A stretch of 64,000 nucleotides of DNA from Streptomyces katrae (GCF_002028425.1 NZ_CP020042.1:2852001-2916000); one strand, 5' to 3'. Counted from the first letter of the stretch, positions 1 to 9,448 are shown. Translations and numbers: made by a program. Notes: generated by a model from the letters alone, not told the origin.

Positions 1-112
1 CGGGCCCGTCCCCGGTCCCGCCCCCTGCGTCCCCCGTGGTCACGTCGGGTACTCCTCCCACTCGCACTCGTCCTCCCTTTCGCCTCGGACCTCGCACCCT
101 AAGGTGGCCGTC

Positions 113-1027
113 ATGACCTCCTCCCCGCCCGCGTTGACCCGTATCCGTGTCGGTTCGGCTCCGGACTCCTGGGGTGTCTGGTTCCCGGAGGACCCCCTCC
201 AGGTTCCCTGGGACCGGTTCCTCGACGAGGTGTCCGACGCCGGGTACGAGTGGATCGAGCTGGGCCCCTACGGCTACCTGCCCACCGATCCGGCCCGGCT
301 CGCCGAGGAGACCGCCAGGCGGGGCCTGCGGGTGTCCGCCGGCACGGTCTTCACCGGACTCCATCACGGCCGCGCCGTCTGGGAGGAGACCTGGGCGCAC
401 GTGTCGCGGATCGCCGCGCTCACCCGGGACATGGGCGCGCAGCACCTCGTGGTGATCCCCTCGTTCTGGCGCGACGACAAGACCGGCGGGATGCTGGAGG
501 ATCCGGTGCTGACGCCTGCTCAATGGCGTGAACTGACCTCCCAGACCGAGCGCCTGGGCCGGGAGGTGCGGGAGCGGTACGGGCTGCGGATCGTGGTCCA
601 CCCGCATGCGGACACCCATGTGGACACCCCGGAGAACGTGGCGCGGTTCCTGGACGCGACCGATCCGGAGCTGGTGTCCCTGTGCCTGGACACCGGGCAC
701 TACGCGTACTGCGGCGGGGACAGCGTCCAGGCGATCGAGGCCTTCGGCGAGCGGATCGGCTACCTCCACCTCAAGCAGGTGGACCCCCGCATCCTGGCCG
801 AAGTGGTGGCGGACGGGGTCCCGTTCGGGCCGGCGGTGGAGCGCGGGGTGATGTGCGAGCCGCCGTCGGGGGTGCCCGCGCTGGAGCCCGTGCTGGCGGC
901 GGCGCAGCGGCTCGGGGTGGAGCTCTTCGCGATCGTGGAGCAGGACATGTACCCGTGCCCGCCGGACCGCCCGCTGCCGATCGCCCGGCGCACCCGCGCC
1001 TACCTGCGCTCCTGCGGCGCCCGCTGA
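113..1027 (+). CDS. sugar phosphate isomerase/epimerase (IolE-like TIM barrel)
   Basis: A protein of about 304 aa of the xylose-isomerase-like TIM-barrel family. Family members isomerise, epimerise or dehydrate sugars and inositols using a divalent metal. Seen: barrel-strand motifs [13 protein letters not shown] near residue 45, [13 protein letters not shown] near 195, YLHLKQVD near 220, and a C-terminal IVEQDMY carrying a Glu expected to bind metal. A GTG at 104 would extend the protein by three residues, but AAGGTGG at 101-107 sits as a ribosome binding site for the ATG at 113, so I prefer ATG. An oxidoreductase follows 19 nt downstream with its own RBS, so the two are probably one operon. 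Inference: inositol or related sugar catabolism; the exact substrate is unknown. Confidence 0.85.
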   Translation: MTSSPPALTRIRVGSAPDSWGVWFPEDPLQVPWDRFLDEVSDAGYEWIELGPYGYLPTDPARLAEETARRGLRVSAGTVFTGLHHGRAVWEETWAHVSRIAALTRDMGAQHLVVIPSFWRDDKTGGMLEDPVLTPAQWRELTSQTERLGREVRERYGLRIVVHPHADTHVDTPENVARFLDATDPELVSLCLDTGHYAYCGGDSVQAIEAFGERIGYLHLKQVDPRILAEVVADGVPFGPAVERGVMCEPPSGVPALEPVLAAAQRLGVELFAIVEQDMYPCPPDRPLPIARRTRAYLRSCGAR

Positions 1028-1046
1028 CCCTGGAGGAAGAGGAACG

Positions 1047-2057
1047 ATGGACACGCTCGGCATCGCCGTCATTGGCACCGGGAGGATGGGCTCCGACCAC
1101 GTCCGGCGGATCGGCGACACGGTCGGCGGGGCGCGGGTGGTGGCCGTCGCCGATCCGGACGGGGAACGGGTCAAGGCGGTCGCGGCACGGGCGGGGGGCG
1201 CGGCGGCGTTCACGGATCCGGCGGCGGCGATCGCGGCCCCCGGGGTGGACGCCGTGCTGATCGCCTCGCCCGGACCCGCCCACGAGGAAGCGATTCTGCA
1301 CGCCCTGGAGCGGGAGTTGCCGGTGCTCTGCGAGAAGCCGCTGACCCCGGATCCGCAGGGGGCGCTGCGGGTGCTGGAGGCGGAGCGGCGCCTGGGCCGG
1401 CGGCTGGTGCAGGTGGGGTTCATGCGGCGGTTCGACGCCGAGTACGAGCGGCTCAAGGAGCTTCTGGACGCGGGCGGGATCGGGCGGCCGATCTTCCTGC
1501 ACTGCCGGCACCGCAACGCCTCCTCCCCGTCTTCCTTCACCAGCGACATGCTGATCAGCGACTCCGTGGTGCACGAGGTGGACGCGGCCCGCTGGCTGCT
1601 GGGCCAGGAGGTCACGGCCGTGACCGTGCTGTCGCCGGGGCCGTCCTCGGCCGCGCCCGAGGGGCTGCGCGACCCGCGCCTGGTGCTGCTGGAGACCTCG
1701 GGCGGGGCGATCGTGGACGTGGAGATCTTCGTCAACTGCGGGTTCGGCTACCAGGTGCGGTGCGAGGCGGTCGGGGAGTCCGGCAGCGCGTCCATCGGCG
1801 ACGGCCACGCGATGGTGGTCCAGTCGGGCGGCCGGTGGGGCGGGGAGATCGCCCAGGACTACACCGTCCGGTTCGCCGACGCCTACGACCGCCAGGTGCG
1901 GCGGTGGGTGGCCGCGGCGGCGCGGGGGCGGGTGGACGGCCCGGACGCCTGGGACGGGTACGCGGCCGCGGCCGTCTCGGAGGCGGGGCTGGCTGCCGCG
2001 CGCAGCGGCGTACGGACCGAGGTGCGGCTGGTGGAGCGGCCGGAGCTCTACCGCTGA
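1047..2057 (+). CDS. Gfo/Idh/MocA family oxidoreductase (inositol 2-dehydrogenase-like)
   Basis: NAD(P)-dependent sugar or inositol dehydrogenase of 336 aa, the usual length for the family. Seen: an N-terminal Rossmann glycine motif GTGRMG at about residues 10-15, the family signature CEKPLT near residue 94 carrying the catalytic Lys, and [11 protein letters not shown] near 175, which fits the second conserved substrate-site motif. GGAGGAAGAGGA precedes the ATG. It lies directly behind the isomerase-like gene, and that pairing is typical of inositol-type catabolic operons in actinobacteria. Substrate specificity (myo-inositol, scyllo-inositol or another polyol) cannot be assigned from sequence. 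Confidence 0.88.
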   Translation: MDTLGIAVIGTGRMGSDHVRRIGDTVGGARVVAVADPDGERVKAVAARAGGAAAFTDPAAAIAAPGVDAVLIASPGPAHEEAILHALERELPVLCEKPLTPDPQGALRVLEAERRLGRRLVQVGFMRRFDAEYERLKELLDAGGIGRPIFLHCRHRNASSPSSFTSDMLISDSVVHEVDAARWLLGQEVTAVTVLSPGPSSAAPEGLRDPRLVLLETSGGAIVDVEIFVNCGFGYQVRCEAVGESGSASIGDGHAMVVQSGGRWGGEIAQDYTVRFADAYDRQVRRWVAAAARGRVDGPDAWDGYAAAAVSEAGLAAARSGVRTEVRLVERPELYR

Positions 2058-2087
2058 GCCACGGCCGGCGCCCCGGATTCACCGGGT

Positions 2088-2117
2088 GACTCCTGTGCCG
2101 CGTCGGTCACAGGAGTC
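2088..2117. terminator. hairpin after the oxidoreductase gene
   Basis: A perfect 10-bp inverted repeat, GACTCCTGTG at 2088-2097 and CACAGGAGTC at 2108-2117, lies 31 nt after the stop codon. There is no T-tract, so this is either an intrinsic terminator without a U tail, common in high-GC actinobacteria, or a protein-binding dyad for the region ahead of the HTH gene. Confidence 0.5.
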
Positions 2118-2299
2118 GCGCCCGTGTCACACATATCCGGATTACGCGGGTTTTCCGTCACAGCCGGCCCACAGCCCCTCCCCCGCCCTCACCGGGCGTC
2201 GTTCTCCGGGCACAAAGCGAGTGATCGTCAGTGTCCACGCGCCGGCTCCCCCGACGGCCTCCCGGCCGGCCCCGGGGCGTGGACGAGGAGGTGTCGTCG

Positions 2300-2500
2300 A
2301 TGAGCGACCGGCAGCTGTGGTCCTACAAGGAGATCGCCGCCCATATCCGGGTGCAGCCCGACACCGTGCGCTCCTACCGGAAGCACGGCCTGCTCCCCAC
2401 CCCCGACCACGTGGAGGGCGGCAAGCCGTACTGGTACGCCGACACGATCCGGGCCTGGGTGGCCCGCCGCCCCGGCAGCCGGGGACGGCGCGAGGAGTGA
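2300..2500 (+). CDS. small helix-turn-helix (MerR/excisionase-like) protein
   Basis: A 66-aa protein made almost entirely of one winged helix-turn-helix: WSYKEIAAHIRVQPDTV followed by RSYRKHGLLPTPD and a PYWYADTIRAWV tail that fits the wing and last helix. This is the DNA-binding part of MerR- or excisionase-type proteins, without an effector domain. The reading frame is open from a GTG at 2231, but GAGGAGGTG at 2285-2293 points to the ATG at 2300. It stands alone, about 240 nt after the sugar genes and 77 nt before the copper operator. Its target is unknown and nothing in the sequence links it to copper. Confidence 0.75.
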   Translation: MSDRQLWSYKEIAAHIRVQPDTVRSYRKHGLLPTPDHVEGGKPYWYADTIRAWVARRPGSRGRREE

Positions 2501-2577
2501 TGCCGCCGGCGGCATCCGTCCGCCGTCACAACGCCACCCGTCCGGCACACACTGGAGAGGTGCCGGATGATGAGTCA

Positions 2578-2594
2578 ATACCCCCTAGGGGTAT
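2578..2594. promoter_or_regulatory. CsoR-type copper operator
   Basis: A perfect dyad ATACCCC-CTA-GGGGTAT occupies 2578-2594, 42 bp before the copZ start. It matches the TACCCC/GGGGTA half-sites known for CsoR copper-sensing repressors in Streptomyces. Inference: CsoR, whose gene is not in this window, represses copZ-copA until Cu(I) binds. Confidence 0.88.
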
Positions 2595-2635
2595 AGTCTC
2601 TGATAGAGAGAGACACCCCCTGATAGGAGAACGAC

Positions 2636-2857
2636 ATGACCGCCGTGACGGAAACCGTGTACAAGGTCGCCGGGATGACCTGCGGGCACTGCGAGGGCGC
2701 CGTGACCGCCGAGCTGACCGCCCTGCCGGGCGTCACCTCCGTCAAGGCCGTCGCCGCCACCGGTGAGGTCACCGTGGTGTCCGCCGCCCCGCTCGCCGAG
2801 GCCGACGTGCGCGCCGCCGTGGACGAGGCCGGTTACGAGCTCGCCGGCCAGGTCTGA
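2636..2857 (+). CDS. copZ: CopZ copper chaperone
   Basis: A single heavy-metal-associated domain of 73 aa. The Cu(I)-binding motif GMTCGHC lies at about residues 13-19, and the rest fits the ferredoxin-like HMA fold. It carries cytosolic Cu(I) to the P-type ATPase encoded 102 nt downstream. AGGAG at 2625-2629 is a good RBS for the ATG. The CsoR-type dyad just upstream indicates copper induction. Length and motif are exactly those of the family. Confidence 0.93.
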   Translation: MTAVTETVYKVAGMTCGHCEGAVTAELTALPGVTSVKAVAATGEVTVVSAAPLAEADVRAAVDEAGYELAGQV

Positions 2858-2959
2858 GGCCCGACCCTCAGCCCCCTTCCTTCCGCAGTACCCCGCCGGG
2901 CCGCACCCGCCGGCGTCCGACCGGACCGTGCGGCCCCGGCCCTTCCCCCGGAGCGGGAC

Positions 2960-5242
2960 ATGAGCAGCAGCACAGTGCACGAGGGGCCCATAGCCGAGGT
3001 CGAACTGACCATCGGCGGAATGACCTGCGCCTCCTGCGCGGCCCGCATCGAGAAGAAGCTGAACCGGATGGACGGCGTCAGCGCCACGGTGAACTACGCC
3101 ACCGAGAAGGCGCGCGTCTCCTACGGCGGGGGCGTGCGGGTGGCCGACCTGATCCAGACGGTGGTCAGGACCGGGTACACGGCCGAGGAACCCCCGCCGC
3201 CGGAGCCCGCCCGCGAGGAGTCGGGGCCGCAGGGACACGGGCCCGGGCCGGAGGCGGGCTCCGATCCCGTGCTCGACGCGCTGCGGCAGCGGCTGCTCGT
3301 GTCCGCCGCCCTGGCCCTGCCCGTCGTCCTGCTCTCGATGGTGCCCGCCCTGCAGTTCGACAACTGGCAGTGGCTCTGCCTGACGCTGGCCTCCCCCGTC
3401 GCGGTCTGGGGCGCCCTGCCCTTCCACCGGGCCGCCTGGGCCAACGCCCGCCACGGCGCCGCGACCATGGACACCCTGGTGTCGGTCGGCACGCTGGCCG
3501 CCTACGCCTGGTCCCTGTGGGCCCTGTTCTTCGGGCACGCCGGCATGACCGGCATGCGGCACGGCTTCGACCTGACCGCCGGCCGCGCCGACGGCTCCTC
3601 GGCGCTCTACCTGGAGGTCGCGGCGGGCGTCGTCACCTTCATCCTGCTCGGCCGCTACCTGGAGGCCCGTTCCAAGCGGAAGGCGGGCGCGGCCCTGCGG
3701 GCCATGCTGGAGCTGGGCGCCAAGGACGTGACCGTGCTGCGGGGCGGCCGGGAGGTCCGGATCCCGGTGGACTCCCTCGTCACCGGCGACCGGTTCGTCG
3801 TGCGGCCCGGGGAGAAGATCGCCACCGACGGCAGGGTGGTCGAGGGATCCTCCGCCGTGGACGCCTCGATGCTGACCGGCGAGTCCCTGCCGGTGGACGT
3901 CACCGCCGGGGATCCCGTCACCGGCGCCACCGTCAACGCCTCCGGCCGGCTCGTCGTGGAGGCCACCCGGGTCGGGGCCGACACCCAGCTCGCCCGGATG
4001 GCCGCCATGGTGGAGGAGGCGCAGAACGGCAAGGCCGAGGTGCAGCGGCTCGCCGACCGGATCTCCGGGGTCTTCGTGCCCGTCGTGCTGCTCCTCGCGC
4101 TCGGCACCTGGGTGGCCTGGCTGCTGATCACCGACGACGCCACCGCCGCCTTCACCGCCGCCGTGGCCGTCCTGATCATCGCCTGCCCCTGCGCCCTGGG
4201 CCTGGCCACCCCGACCGCCCTGATGGTCGGCACCGGCCGGGGCGCCCAGCTCGGCATCCTGATCAAGGGCCCGGAGGTGCTGGAGTCCACCCGCAGGGTC
4301 GACACCGTCGTCCTCGACAAGACCGGCACGGTGACCACGGGGCGGATGGCCCTCTCCGGGGTGCACCCCGCGGACGGGGTGGACGAGAAGGAGCTGTTGC
4401 GGCTCGCCGGAGCCCTGGAACACGCCTCCGAGCACCCCATCGCCCGGGCCGTCGCCGCCGCGGCCGCCGAGGCGGCCGGCGCGGCGGGCGCTCTGCCGGT
4501 CCCCGAGTCCTTCGAGAACCTGGCCGGGCTGGGCGTCCGGGGCGTGGTCGAGGGCCGCTCCGTCCTGGTGGGGCGCGAACGGCTGCTGGCCGAACGGGGC
4601 ATCGCCCTGCCCGCCGGCCTCGCCGGGGCGGCGGCGGCCGCCGAGGCCCGCGGCAGCACCGCGGTGCTGGTCGCCTGGGACGGCGGGGCCCGCGGGCTGC
4701 TGACCGTCGCCGACGCCGTGAAGCCGACCAGCGCCGAGGCCGTGGCCCGGCTGCGGGCGCTCGGCCTGACCCCGGTCCTGCTGACCGGGGACAACCGGGC
4801 GGTGGCCGAGACGGTGGCCCGCGAGGTGGGCATCGACGAGGTGATCGCCGAGGTCATGCCGCAGGACAAGGTGGACGTGGTGCGCCGGCTCCAGGCCGAG
4901 GGCCGCACCGTCGCCATGGTCGGCGACGGCGTCAACGACGCCGCCGCCCTCGCCCGGGCCGACCTGGGCCTGGCCATGGGCACCGGCACCGACGCCGCCA
5001 TCGAGGCCGGCGACCTGACCCTGGCCCGGGGCGACCTGCGGGTGGCGGCCGACGCCATCCGGCTCTCGCGCCGGACGCTGGCCACCATCAAGGGCAACCT
5101 GTTCTGGGCCTTCGGCTACAACGTGGCGGCGCTGCCGCTGGCGGCGGCGGGCCTGCTCAACCCGATGATCGCAGGGGCCGCGATGGCCTTCTCCTCGGTC
5201 TTCGTGGTGACCAACAGCCTGCGGCTGCGCTCGTTCCGCTAG
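2960..5242 (+). CDS. copA: copper-translocating P1B-type ATPase CopA
   Basis: Inner-membrane Cu(I) exporter of 760 aa. Domains in order: N-terminal HMA domain with GMTCASC at about residues 19-25; a linker rich in Pro and Glu; paired membrane helices; actuator domain with TGES near 306; the transport motif CPC near 408; phosphorylation site DKTGT near 452; the SEHP nucleotide-site motif near 490; and the hinge GDGVND near 654. All P1B-1 catalytic residues are present. It follows copZ by 102 nt without a visible terminator, so the two are likely co-transcribed from the CsoR-controlled promoter. GGAG at 2950-2953 is the RBS. Confidence 0.95.
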   Translation: MSSSTVHEGPIAEVELTIGGMTCASCAARIEKKLNRMDGVSATVNYATEKARVSYGGGVRVADLIQTVVRTGYTAEEPPPPEPAREESGPQGHGPGPEAGSDPVLDALRQRLLVSAALALPVVLLSMVPALQFDNWQWLCLTLASPVAVWGALPFHRAAWANARHGAATMDTLVSVGTLAAYAWSLWALFFGHAGMTGMRHGFDLTAGRADGSSALYLEVAAGVVTFILLGRYLEARSKRKAGAALRAMLELGAKDVTVLRGGREVRIPVDSLVTGDRFVVRPGEKIATDGRVVEGSSAVDASMLTGESLPVDVTAGDPVTGATVNASGRLVVEATRVGADTQLARMAAMVEEAQNGKAEVQRLADRISGVFVPVVLLLALGTWVAWLLITDDATAAFTAAVAVLIIACPCALGLATPTALMVGTGRGAQLGILIKGPEVLESTRRVDTVVLDKTGTVTTGRMALSGVHPADGVDEKELLRLAGALEHASEHPIARAVAAAAAEAAGAAGALPVPESFENLAGLGVRGVVEGRSVLVGRERLLAERGIALPAGLAGAAAAAEARGSTAVLVAWDGGARGLLTVADAVKPTSAEAVARLRALGLTPVLLTGDNRAVAETVAREVGIDEVIAEVMPQDKVDVVRRLQAEGRTVAMVGDGVNDAAALARADLGLAMGTGTDAAIEAGDLTLARGDLRVAADAIRLSRRTLATIKGNLFWAFGYNVAALPLAAAGLLNPMIAGAAMAFSSVFVVTNSLRLRSFR

Positions 5243-5253
5243 GAGCCCGCGGA

Positions 5254-5301
5254 AAGACCTCCGGGAGGACCTCCGGGAAGACCTCCGGAAGGATCTCCTC
5301 C
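5254..5301. repeat. four tandem 12-bp units after copA
   Basis: Units at 5254-5265 (AAGACCTCCGGG), 5266-5277 (AGGACCTCCGGG), 5278-5289 (AAGACCTCCGGA) and a diverged 5290-5301. They lie just after the copA stop codon. Probably slippage-generated; no function is evident. Confidence 0.75.
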
Positions 5302-5360
5302 CCTCGGCCTCCACACATCCTTCACTGGAGACGCAGATCACAGTGATGGCAACGTAACCA

Positions 5361-5618
5361 TCCGGGGTCGTCCCGGGTCTAATGGGGCGATGCCAGAAAC
5401 ATCTTGGGGGATGTTTCACGGAGGTCTTGGGGGACGTCCGCGGCATTCGCCGGCCGGGACGCGTGCCCTCGGGAAGCTTTGAGCGGCCCTCCCGACCCGA
5501 ACGGGTCCCGGCAACACACCGACGCCCCGGCGCGGGTCCCGTGGGGGGAATCCGCTGCCGGGGAAAGGGAAGCGCCCCGTCCGTCGACCCGTGGGGGGAT
5601 CGACGGCGGGGCGCTTTT
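5361..5618 (+). ncRNA. candidate short transcript: G-loop hairpin array with terminator
   Basis: The stretch between copA and citrate synthase (5243-5646) has no ordinary gene but is highly structured. Seen: GTAAC at about 5355 and GTCTAA at about 5377, resembling an ECF-type promoter; a perfect hairpin GAAACATC/GATGTTTC at 5396-5417 with loop TTGGGG; a second TCTTGGGGGA copy at about 5426; CCCGTGGGGGGA twice (about 5540 and 5588); and a long terminator-like stem at 5571-5618. An ATG at 5390 opens a 30-codon ORF ending at 5482 (MPETSWGMFHGG...) that would be leaderless if transcription starts there. Inference: an sRNA or microprotein transcript on the + strand. On the - strand the same loops present C5-C6 runs in the citrate synthase 3' region. 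Confidence 0.35.
5571..5618. terminator. intrinsic terminator between copA and citrate synthase
   Basis: The left arm 5571-5587 and right arm 5600-5615 pair over 16 bp with one bulged base, and TTTT follows on the + strand. It lies 29 nt past the citrate synthase stop codon (gene on -), so it may work in both directions: for citrate synthase and for a + strand transcript. Confidence 0.75.
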
Positions 5619-5646
5619 CGCGTACTCGGGCCCTGGGGGCTCAGGT

Positions 5647-6936
5647 TCAGCGGGCCTCGACCGGGACGAAGTCGCGCAGGACCTCGCCGGTGTAGATCTG
5701 GCGCGGGCGGCCGATGCGGGAGCCGGGCTCCTTGATCATCTCGTGCCACTGGGCGATCCAGCCGGGCAGGCGGCCGAGGGCGAACAGCACGGTGAACATC
5801 TCGGTCGGGAAGCCCATGGCCCGGTAGATCAGACCGGTGTAGAAGTCCACGTTCGGGTAGAGGTTGCGCGAGACGAAGTACTCGTCGGCGAGCGCGTGCT
5901 CCTCCAGCTTGAGCGCGATGTCCAGCAGCTCGTCGCTCTTGCCGAGCGCCGAGAGGACGTCGTGCGCCGCGGCCTTGATGATCTTCGCCCGGGGGTCGAA
6001 GCTCTTGTAGACGCGGTGCCCGAAGCCCATCAGGCGGACGCCGTCCTCCTTGTTCTTCACCTTGCGGATGAAGGCGTCGACGTCGCCGCCGTCCTTCTTG
6101 ATGCCTTCCAGCATCTCCAGGACGGACTGGTTGGCGCCGCCGTGCAGCGGACCCCACAGGGCCGAGATGCCGGCGGAGATCGAGGCGAACATGTTCGCCT
6201 GCGAGGAGCCGACCAGGCGCACGGTGGAGGTCGAGCAGTTCTGCTCGTGGTCCGCGTGCAGGATCAGGAGCTTGTCGAGCGCGGAGACCACGACCGGGTC
6301 GAGCTCGTACTCCTGGGCCGGCACGGAGAAGGTCATGCGCAGGAAGTTCTCGACGTAACCGAGGTCGTTACGCGGGTAGACCACCGGGTGGCCGACCGAC
6401 TTCTTGTACGCGTAGGCCGCGATCGTCGGGAGCTTGGCCAGCAGGCGGATCGTCGAGAGGTGGCGCTGCTTCTCGTCGAAGGGGTTGTGGCTGTCCTGGT
6501 AGAAGGTGGACAGCGCGCTGACGACCGAGGACAGCATGGCCATCGGGTGGGCGTCGCGCGGGAAGCCGTCGTAGAACCGCTTGACGTCCTCGTGCAGCAG
6601 GGTGTGCTGGGTGATCTCGTTGCGGAACGACGCGAGCTGGTCGACGGTCGGCAGCTCACCGTTGATCAGAAGGTAGGCGACCTCGATGAAGGTCGAGCGC
6701 TCCGCCAGCTGCTCGATCGGGTAACCGCGGTAGCGCAGGATGCCCTGCTCACCGTCGAGATAGGTAATCGCGGACTTGTAGGCGGCGGTGTTGCCGTAGC
6801 CGCTGTCCAGAGTGACGAGCCCGGTCTGGGCCCTCAGCTTCGCGATGTCGAAGCCCTGGTCACCGACGGTGCTCTCGATCACCGGGTAGGTGTATTCGCC
6901 GTCCGCGTACCGGAGTACTACAGAGTTGTCGCTCAC
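5647..6936 (-). CDS. citA: citrate synthase
   Basis: Condenses acetyl-CoA and oxaloacetate at the entry to the TCA cycle. 429 aa, the usual length of the hexameric bacterial type. Catalytic residues are in place: His in PLHGGANQ near residue 265, His in GFGHRVYK near 307 and Asp in VDFYTG near 367. The reading frame is open further upstream, but similarity to family N-termini (SDNSVVLRYADGEY) and a GAGGGA RBS place the start at the GTG at 6934-6936. Divergently unrelated neighbours lie downstream. recD2 is upstream on the same strand, 182 nt away, with a perfect dyad in the gap. Confidence 0.95.
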   Translation of the reverse strand: MSDNSVVLRYADGEYTYPVIESTVGDQGFDIAKLRAQTGLVTLDSGYGNTAAYKSAITYLDGEQGILRYRGYPIEQLAERSTFIEVAYLLINGELPTVDQLASFRNEITQHTLLHEDVKRFYDGFPRDAHPMAMLSSVVSALSTFYQDSHNPFDEKQRHLSTIRLLAKLPTIAAYAYKKSVGHPVVYPRNDLGYVENFLRMTFSVPAQEYELDPVVVSALDKLLILHADHEQNCSTSTVRLVGSSQANMFASISAGISALWGPLHGGANQSVLEMLEGIKKDGGDVDAFIRKVKNKEDGVRLMGFGHRVYKSFDPRAKIIKAAAHDVLSALGKSDELLDIALKLEEHALADEYFVSRNLYPNVDFYTGLIYRAMGFPTEMFTVLFALGRLPGWIAQWHEMIKEPGSRIGRPRQIYTGEVLRDFVPVEAR

Positions 6937-7041
6937 GTCATCCCTCACCGACGTAGTGCCTCTTCTTCGAGGTGCCCTGACTGCCTCTACCTTCCCCCAT
7001 TTGGCGCAGGAGAGTGCACTCGGGGTCGGCCTTTGGTCTTT

Positions 7042-7064
7042 TTGACGGCACTGAGTGCCGTCAA
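7042..7064. promoter_or_regulatory. perfect 10-3-10 dyad upstream of citrate synthase
   Basis: TTGACGGCAC at 7042-7051 and GTGCCGTCAA at 7055-7064 are exact reverse complements around TGA, about 105 nt before the citrate synthase start. In the - direction the stem is followed by A residues, not T, so it looks more like an operator than a terminator for recD2, though a tail-less terminator is possible. A second perfect 12-bp palindrome, ATGATCGATCAT, lies at 7107-7118 next to the recD2 stop codon. Confidence 0.5.
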
Positions 7065-7118
7065 CCTGCTCATCCTGCCCTGCCCGCGGGGCCTGTGGGA
7101 ACCCAAATGATCGATCAT

Positions 7119-9365
7119 CTAGGTGATGTTTCCCACCGGTATACGTCCGGCGAGCCTGGCGGCGACCGCCGTGAACCTCCTGCCTGCGGAAACCGTACGG
7201 ACCGCCTGCCCGAGGGCCTTGCGGGACCCGACGAGGACGACGAGTTTCTTCGCCCTGGTCACGGCCGTGTAGAGCAGGTTCCGCTGGAGCATCATCCAAG
7301 CCCCGGTCGTGACCGGGATCACGACCGCCGGATATTCACTCCCCTGGGAGCGGTGGATGGTGACGGCGTAGGCGTGCGCCAGCTCGTCCAGCTCGGCGAA
7401 CTCGTAGCCCACCTCCTCGTCCTCCTCCGTACGGACCGTCAAGCGCTGCTCGTCCAGGTCGATAGCGGTGACCACACCGACGGTGCCGTTGAAGACGCCA
7501 TTGGCACCCTTCTCATAGTTGTTCCTGATTTGGGTGACTTTGTCACCAACCCGGAAAACCCGGCCGCCGAACCGCTTCTCGGGCAGGTTCGGCCGGGCCG
7601 GGGTGATGGCCTGCTGGAGCAGCCCGTTGAGGTGGCCCGCACCGGCCGGGCCGCGGTGCATGGGCGCCAGCACCTGGACGTCGCGGCGCGGGTCGAGCCC
7701 GAACCGGGCGGGGATCCGGCGGGCCGCGACGTCCACCGCGAGGACCCCGGCCGCCTCGGTGTCCTCCTCCGGGAAGAGGAAGAAGTCCGGCAGGCCGTCG
7801 GTGATGGGCGCCGCCCCCGTGTTGATGCGGTGGGCGTTGGTGACCACGCCCGACTGCTGGGCCTGCCGGAAGATCCGGGTGAGCCGGACGGCGGGCACCG
7901 GCCCGCCCTCGGCGAGGAGGTCCCGCAGCACCTCTCCCGCCCCGACCGAGGGCAGCTGGTCCACGTCGCCGACCAGCAGCAGGTGCGCCCCCGGGGCCAC
8001 CGCCTTGACCAGCTTGTTGGCGAGCAGCAGGTCCAGCATCGAGGCCTCGTCGACCACGACCAGGTCCGCGTCCAGCGGCCGGTCGCGGTCGTACGCGGCG
8101 TCCCCGCCGGGTTTGAGTTCGAGCAGCCGGTGCACGGTGGAGGCCTCGGCCCCCGTGAGCTCGGACAGCCGCTTCGCCGCCCGGCCCGTGGGGGCGGCGA
8201 GGACCACCTTGGCCTTCTTGGCCCGGGCCAGCTCCACGATGGAGCGCACGGTGAAGGACTTCCCGCAGCCCGGCCCGCCGGTGAGGACGGCGACCCGGCG
8301 GGTCAGCGCCAGCCGCACCGCGTCCCGCTGCTCGGGGGCGAGGGCGGCTCCGGTCCGCCCGGCGAGCCAGCCCAGGGCCTTCTCCCAGTCCACGTCCTGG
8401 AAGCCGGGCATCCGGTCCTCCTCGGCGCTCAGCAGCCGGCGGACCTGGCCCGCCAGCGAGAGTTCGGCCCGGTGGAAGGGGACGAGGTACACGGCGGTGA
8501 GGGGGTCGGGGCCGCCCTGGGGATCGGGCACGGCCTCCCGGACCACCCCTTCCGGATCGGCGGCGAGCTCGGCCAGGCACTCGATGACCAGCCCCGTGTC
8601 CACCTGGAGCAGCTTCACCCCGTCGGAGATGAGCCGTTCCTGGGGGAGGAAGCAGTGGCCCTGGTCGGCGGACTGGGACAGCGCGTACTGGAGGCCGGCC
8701 TTGACCCGCTCGGGGCTGTCGTGCGGGATGCCGACGGCCTGGGCGATGCGGTCGGCGGTCAGGAAGCCGATGCCCCAGACGTCGGCGGCGAGCCGGTAGG
8801 GGTGGTTCTTCACCACCGAGATGGAGGCGTCCCCGTACTTCTTGTAGATGCGCACGGCGATGGAGGTGGAGACCCCGACGCCCTGGAGGAAGACCATGAC
8901 CTCCTTGATGGCCTTCTGCTCCTCCCAGGCGGCTCCGATCAGCTTCGTCCGCTTGGGGCCCAGGCCCGGCACCTCGATCAGCCGCTTCGGCTCCGCCTCG
9001 ATGACGTCGAGGGTGTCCAGCCCGAAGTGCTCCACGATCCGGTCGGCGATCCGCGGCCCGATGCCTTTGATCAGGCCGGAGCCCAGGTAGCGCCGGATGC
9101 CCTGGATGGTGGCGGGCAGGATCGTCGAGTAGTTCTCGACGCTGAACTGTCTGCCGTACTGCGGGTGCGAGCCCCAGCGGCCCTCCATCCGCAGGGACTC
9201 GCCGGGCTGCGCGCCCAGCAGCGAGCCGACGACGGTCAGCAGGTCGCCCGCGCCCCGGCCCGTGTCCACCCGGGCGACCGTGTAGCCGCTCTCCTCGTTG
9301 GCGTAGGTGATGCGCTCCAGCACCCCCTCGACCACCGCCAGTTGCACCACCCCGTTGTTCTGCAT
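7119..9365 (-). CDS. recD2: RecD2-type ATP-dependent DNA helicase
   Basis: Superfamily 1B 5'-3' DNA helicase of 748 aa. The RecD2 subtype carries an N-terminal OB/HhH part and works without RecBC. Seen: N-terminal domain with GYTVARV near residue 26; helix-hairpin-helix region (YLGSGLIKGIGPRIADRI) near 95-115; Walker A GGPGCGKS near 366; Walker B VVVDEASMLD near 439; LLVGDVDQLPS near 460; and the C-terminal IHRSQGSEYP motif near 675. The ATG at 9365 has family-like residues right after it. A terminator-like hairpin lies about 55 nt upstream in the leader. Role: DNA repair or replication-fork processing. Confidence 0.92.
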   Translation of the reverse strand: MQNNGVVQLAVVEGVLERITYANEESGYTVARVDTGRGAGDLLTVVGSLLGAQPGESLRMEGRWGSHPQYGRQFSVENYSTILPATIQGIRRYLGSGLIKGIGPRIADRIVEHFGLDTLDVIEAEPKRLIEVPGLGPKRTKLIGAAWEEQKAIKEVMVFLQGVGVSTSIAVRIYKKYGDASISVVKNHPYRLAADVWGIGFLTADRIAQAVGIPHDSPERVKAGLQYALSQSADQGHCFLPQERLISDGVKLLQVDTGLVIECLAELAADPEGVVREAVPDPQGGPDPLTAVYLVPFHRAELSLAGQVRRLLSAEEDRMPGFQDVDWEKALGWLAGRTGAALAPEQRDAVRLALTRRVAVLTGGPGCGKSFTVRSIVELARAKKAKVVLAAPTGRAAKRLSELTGAEASTVHRLLELKPGGDAAYDRDRPLDADLVVVDEASMLDLLLANKLVKAVAPGAHLLLVGDVDQLPSVGAGEVLRDLLAEGGPVPAVRLTRIFRQAQQSGVVTNAHRINTGAAPITDGLPDFFLFPEEDTEAAGVLAVDVAARRIPARFGLDPRRDVQVLAPMHRGPAGAGHLNGLLQQAITPARPNLPEKRFGGRVFRVGDKVTQIRNNYEKGANGVFNGTVGVVTAIDLDEQRLTVRTEEDEEVGYEFAELDELAHAYAVTIHRSQGSEYPAVVIPVTTGAWMMLQRNLLYTAVTRAKKLVVLVGSRKALGQAVRTVSAGRRFTAVAARLAGRIPVGNIT

Positions 9366-9418
9366 GGCACGAAGCTACCGTCCCGCGCCGACAGCCGGCC
9401 CGGCCTGTGGACGAACGA

Positions 9419-9448
9419 AAGGGGGTCCGGCCTCACGGCCGGACCCCC
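9419..9448 (-). terminator. terminator-like hairpin in the recD2 leader
   Basis: GGGGGTCCGGCC at 9421-9432 and GGCCGGACCCCC at 9437-9448 form a perfect 12-bp stem with loop TCAC. Read on the - strand it is followed by TTTCGTT, so it points toward recD2, whose start codon is only about 55 nt further. A second, longer imperfect stem lies just upstream (about 9468-9514, arms GTCGGACTTCC and GGAAGTCCCGAC). Either a short sRNA ends here or recD2 is attenuated. Confidence 0.55.

Noticed and set aside
5251..5301. CRISPR-like repeats after copA
   Set aside because: Units are 12 bp, contiguous and without spacers; simple tandem repeat.
5382..5735. 117-aa ORF starting at ATG 5382
   Set aside because: It lacks an RBS and runs through the terminator and into the citrate synthase gene. 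The 30-codon frame at 5390 is considered separately as a low-confidence candidate.
2585..6157. An open frame of more than 1100 codons on the - strand across copA
   Set aside because: Antisense shadow of high-GC codon bias over copA and the hairpin region. It has no RBS, no domains and Arg/Gly/His-rich low-complexity composition.
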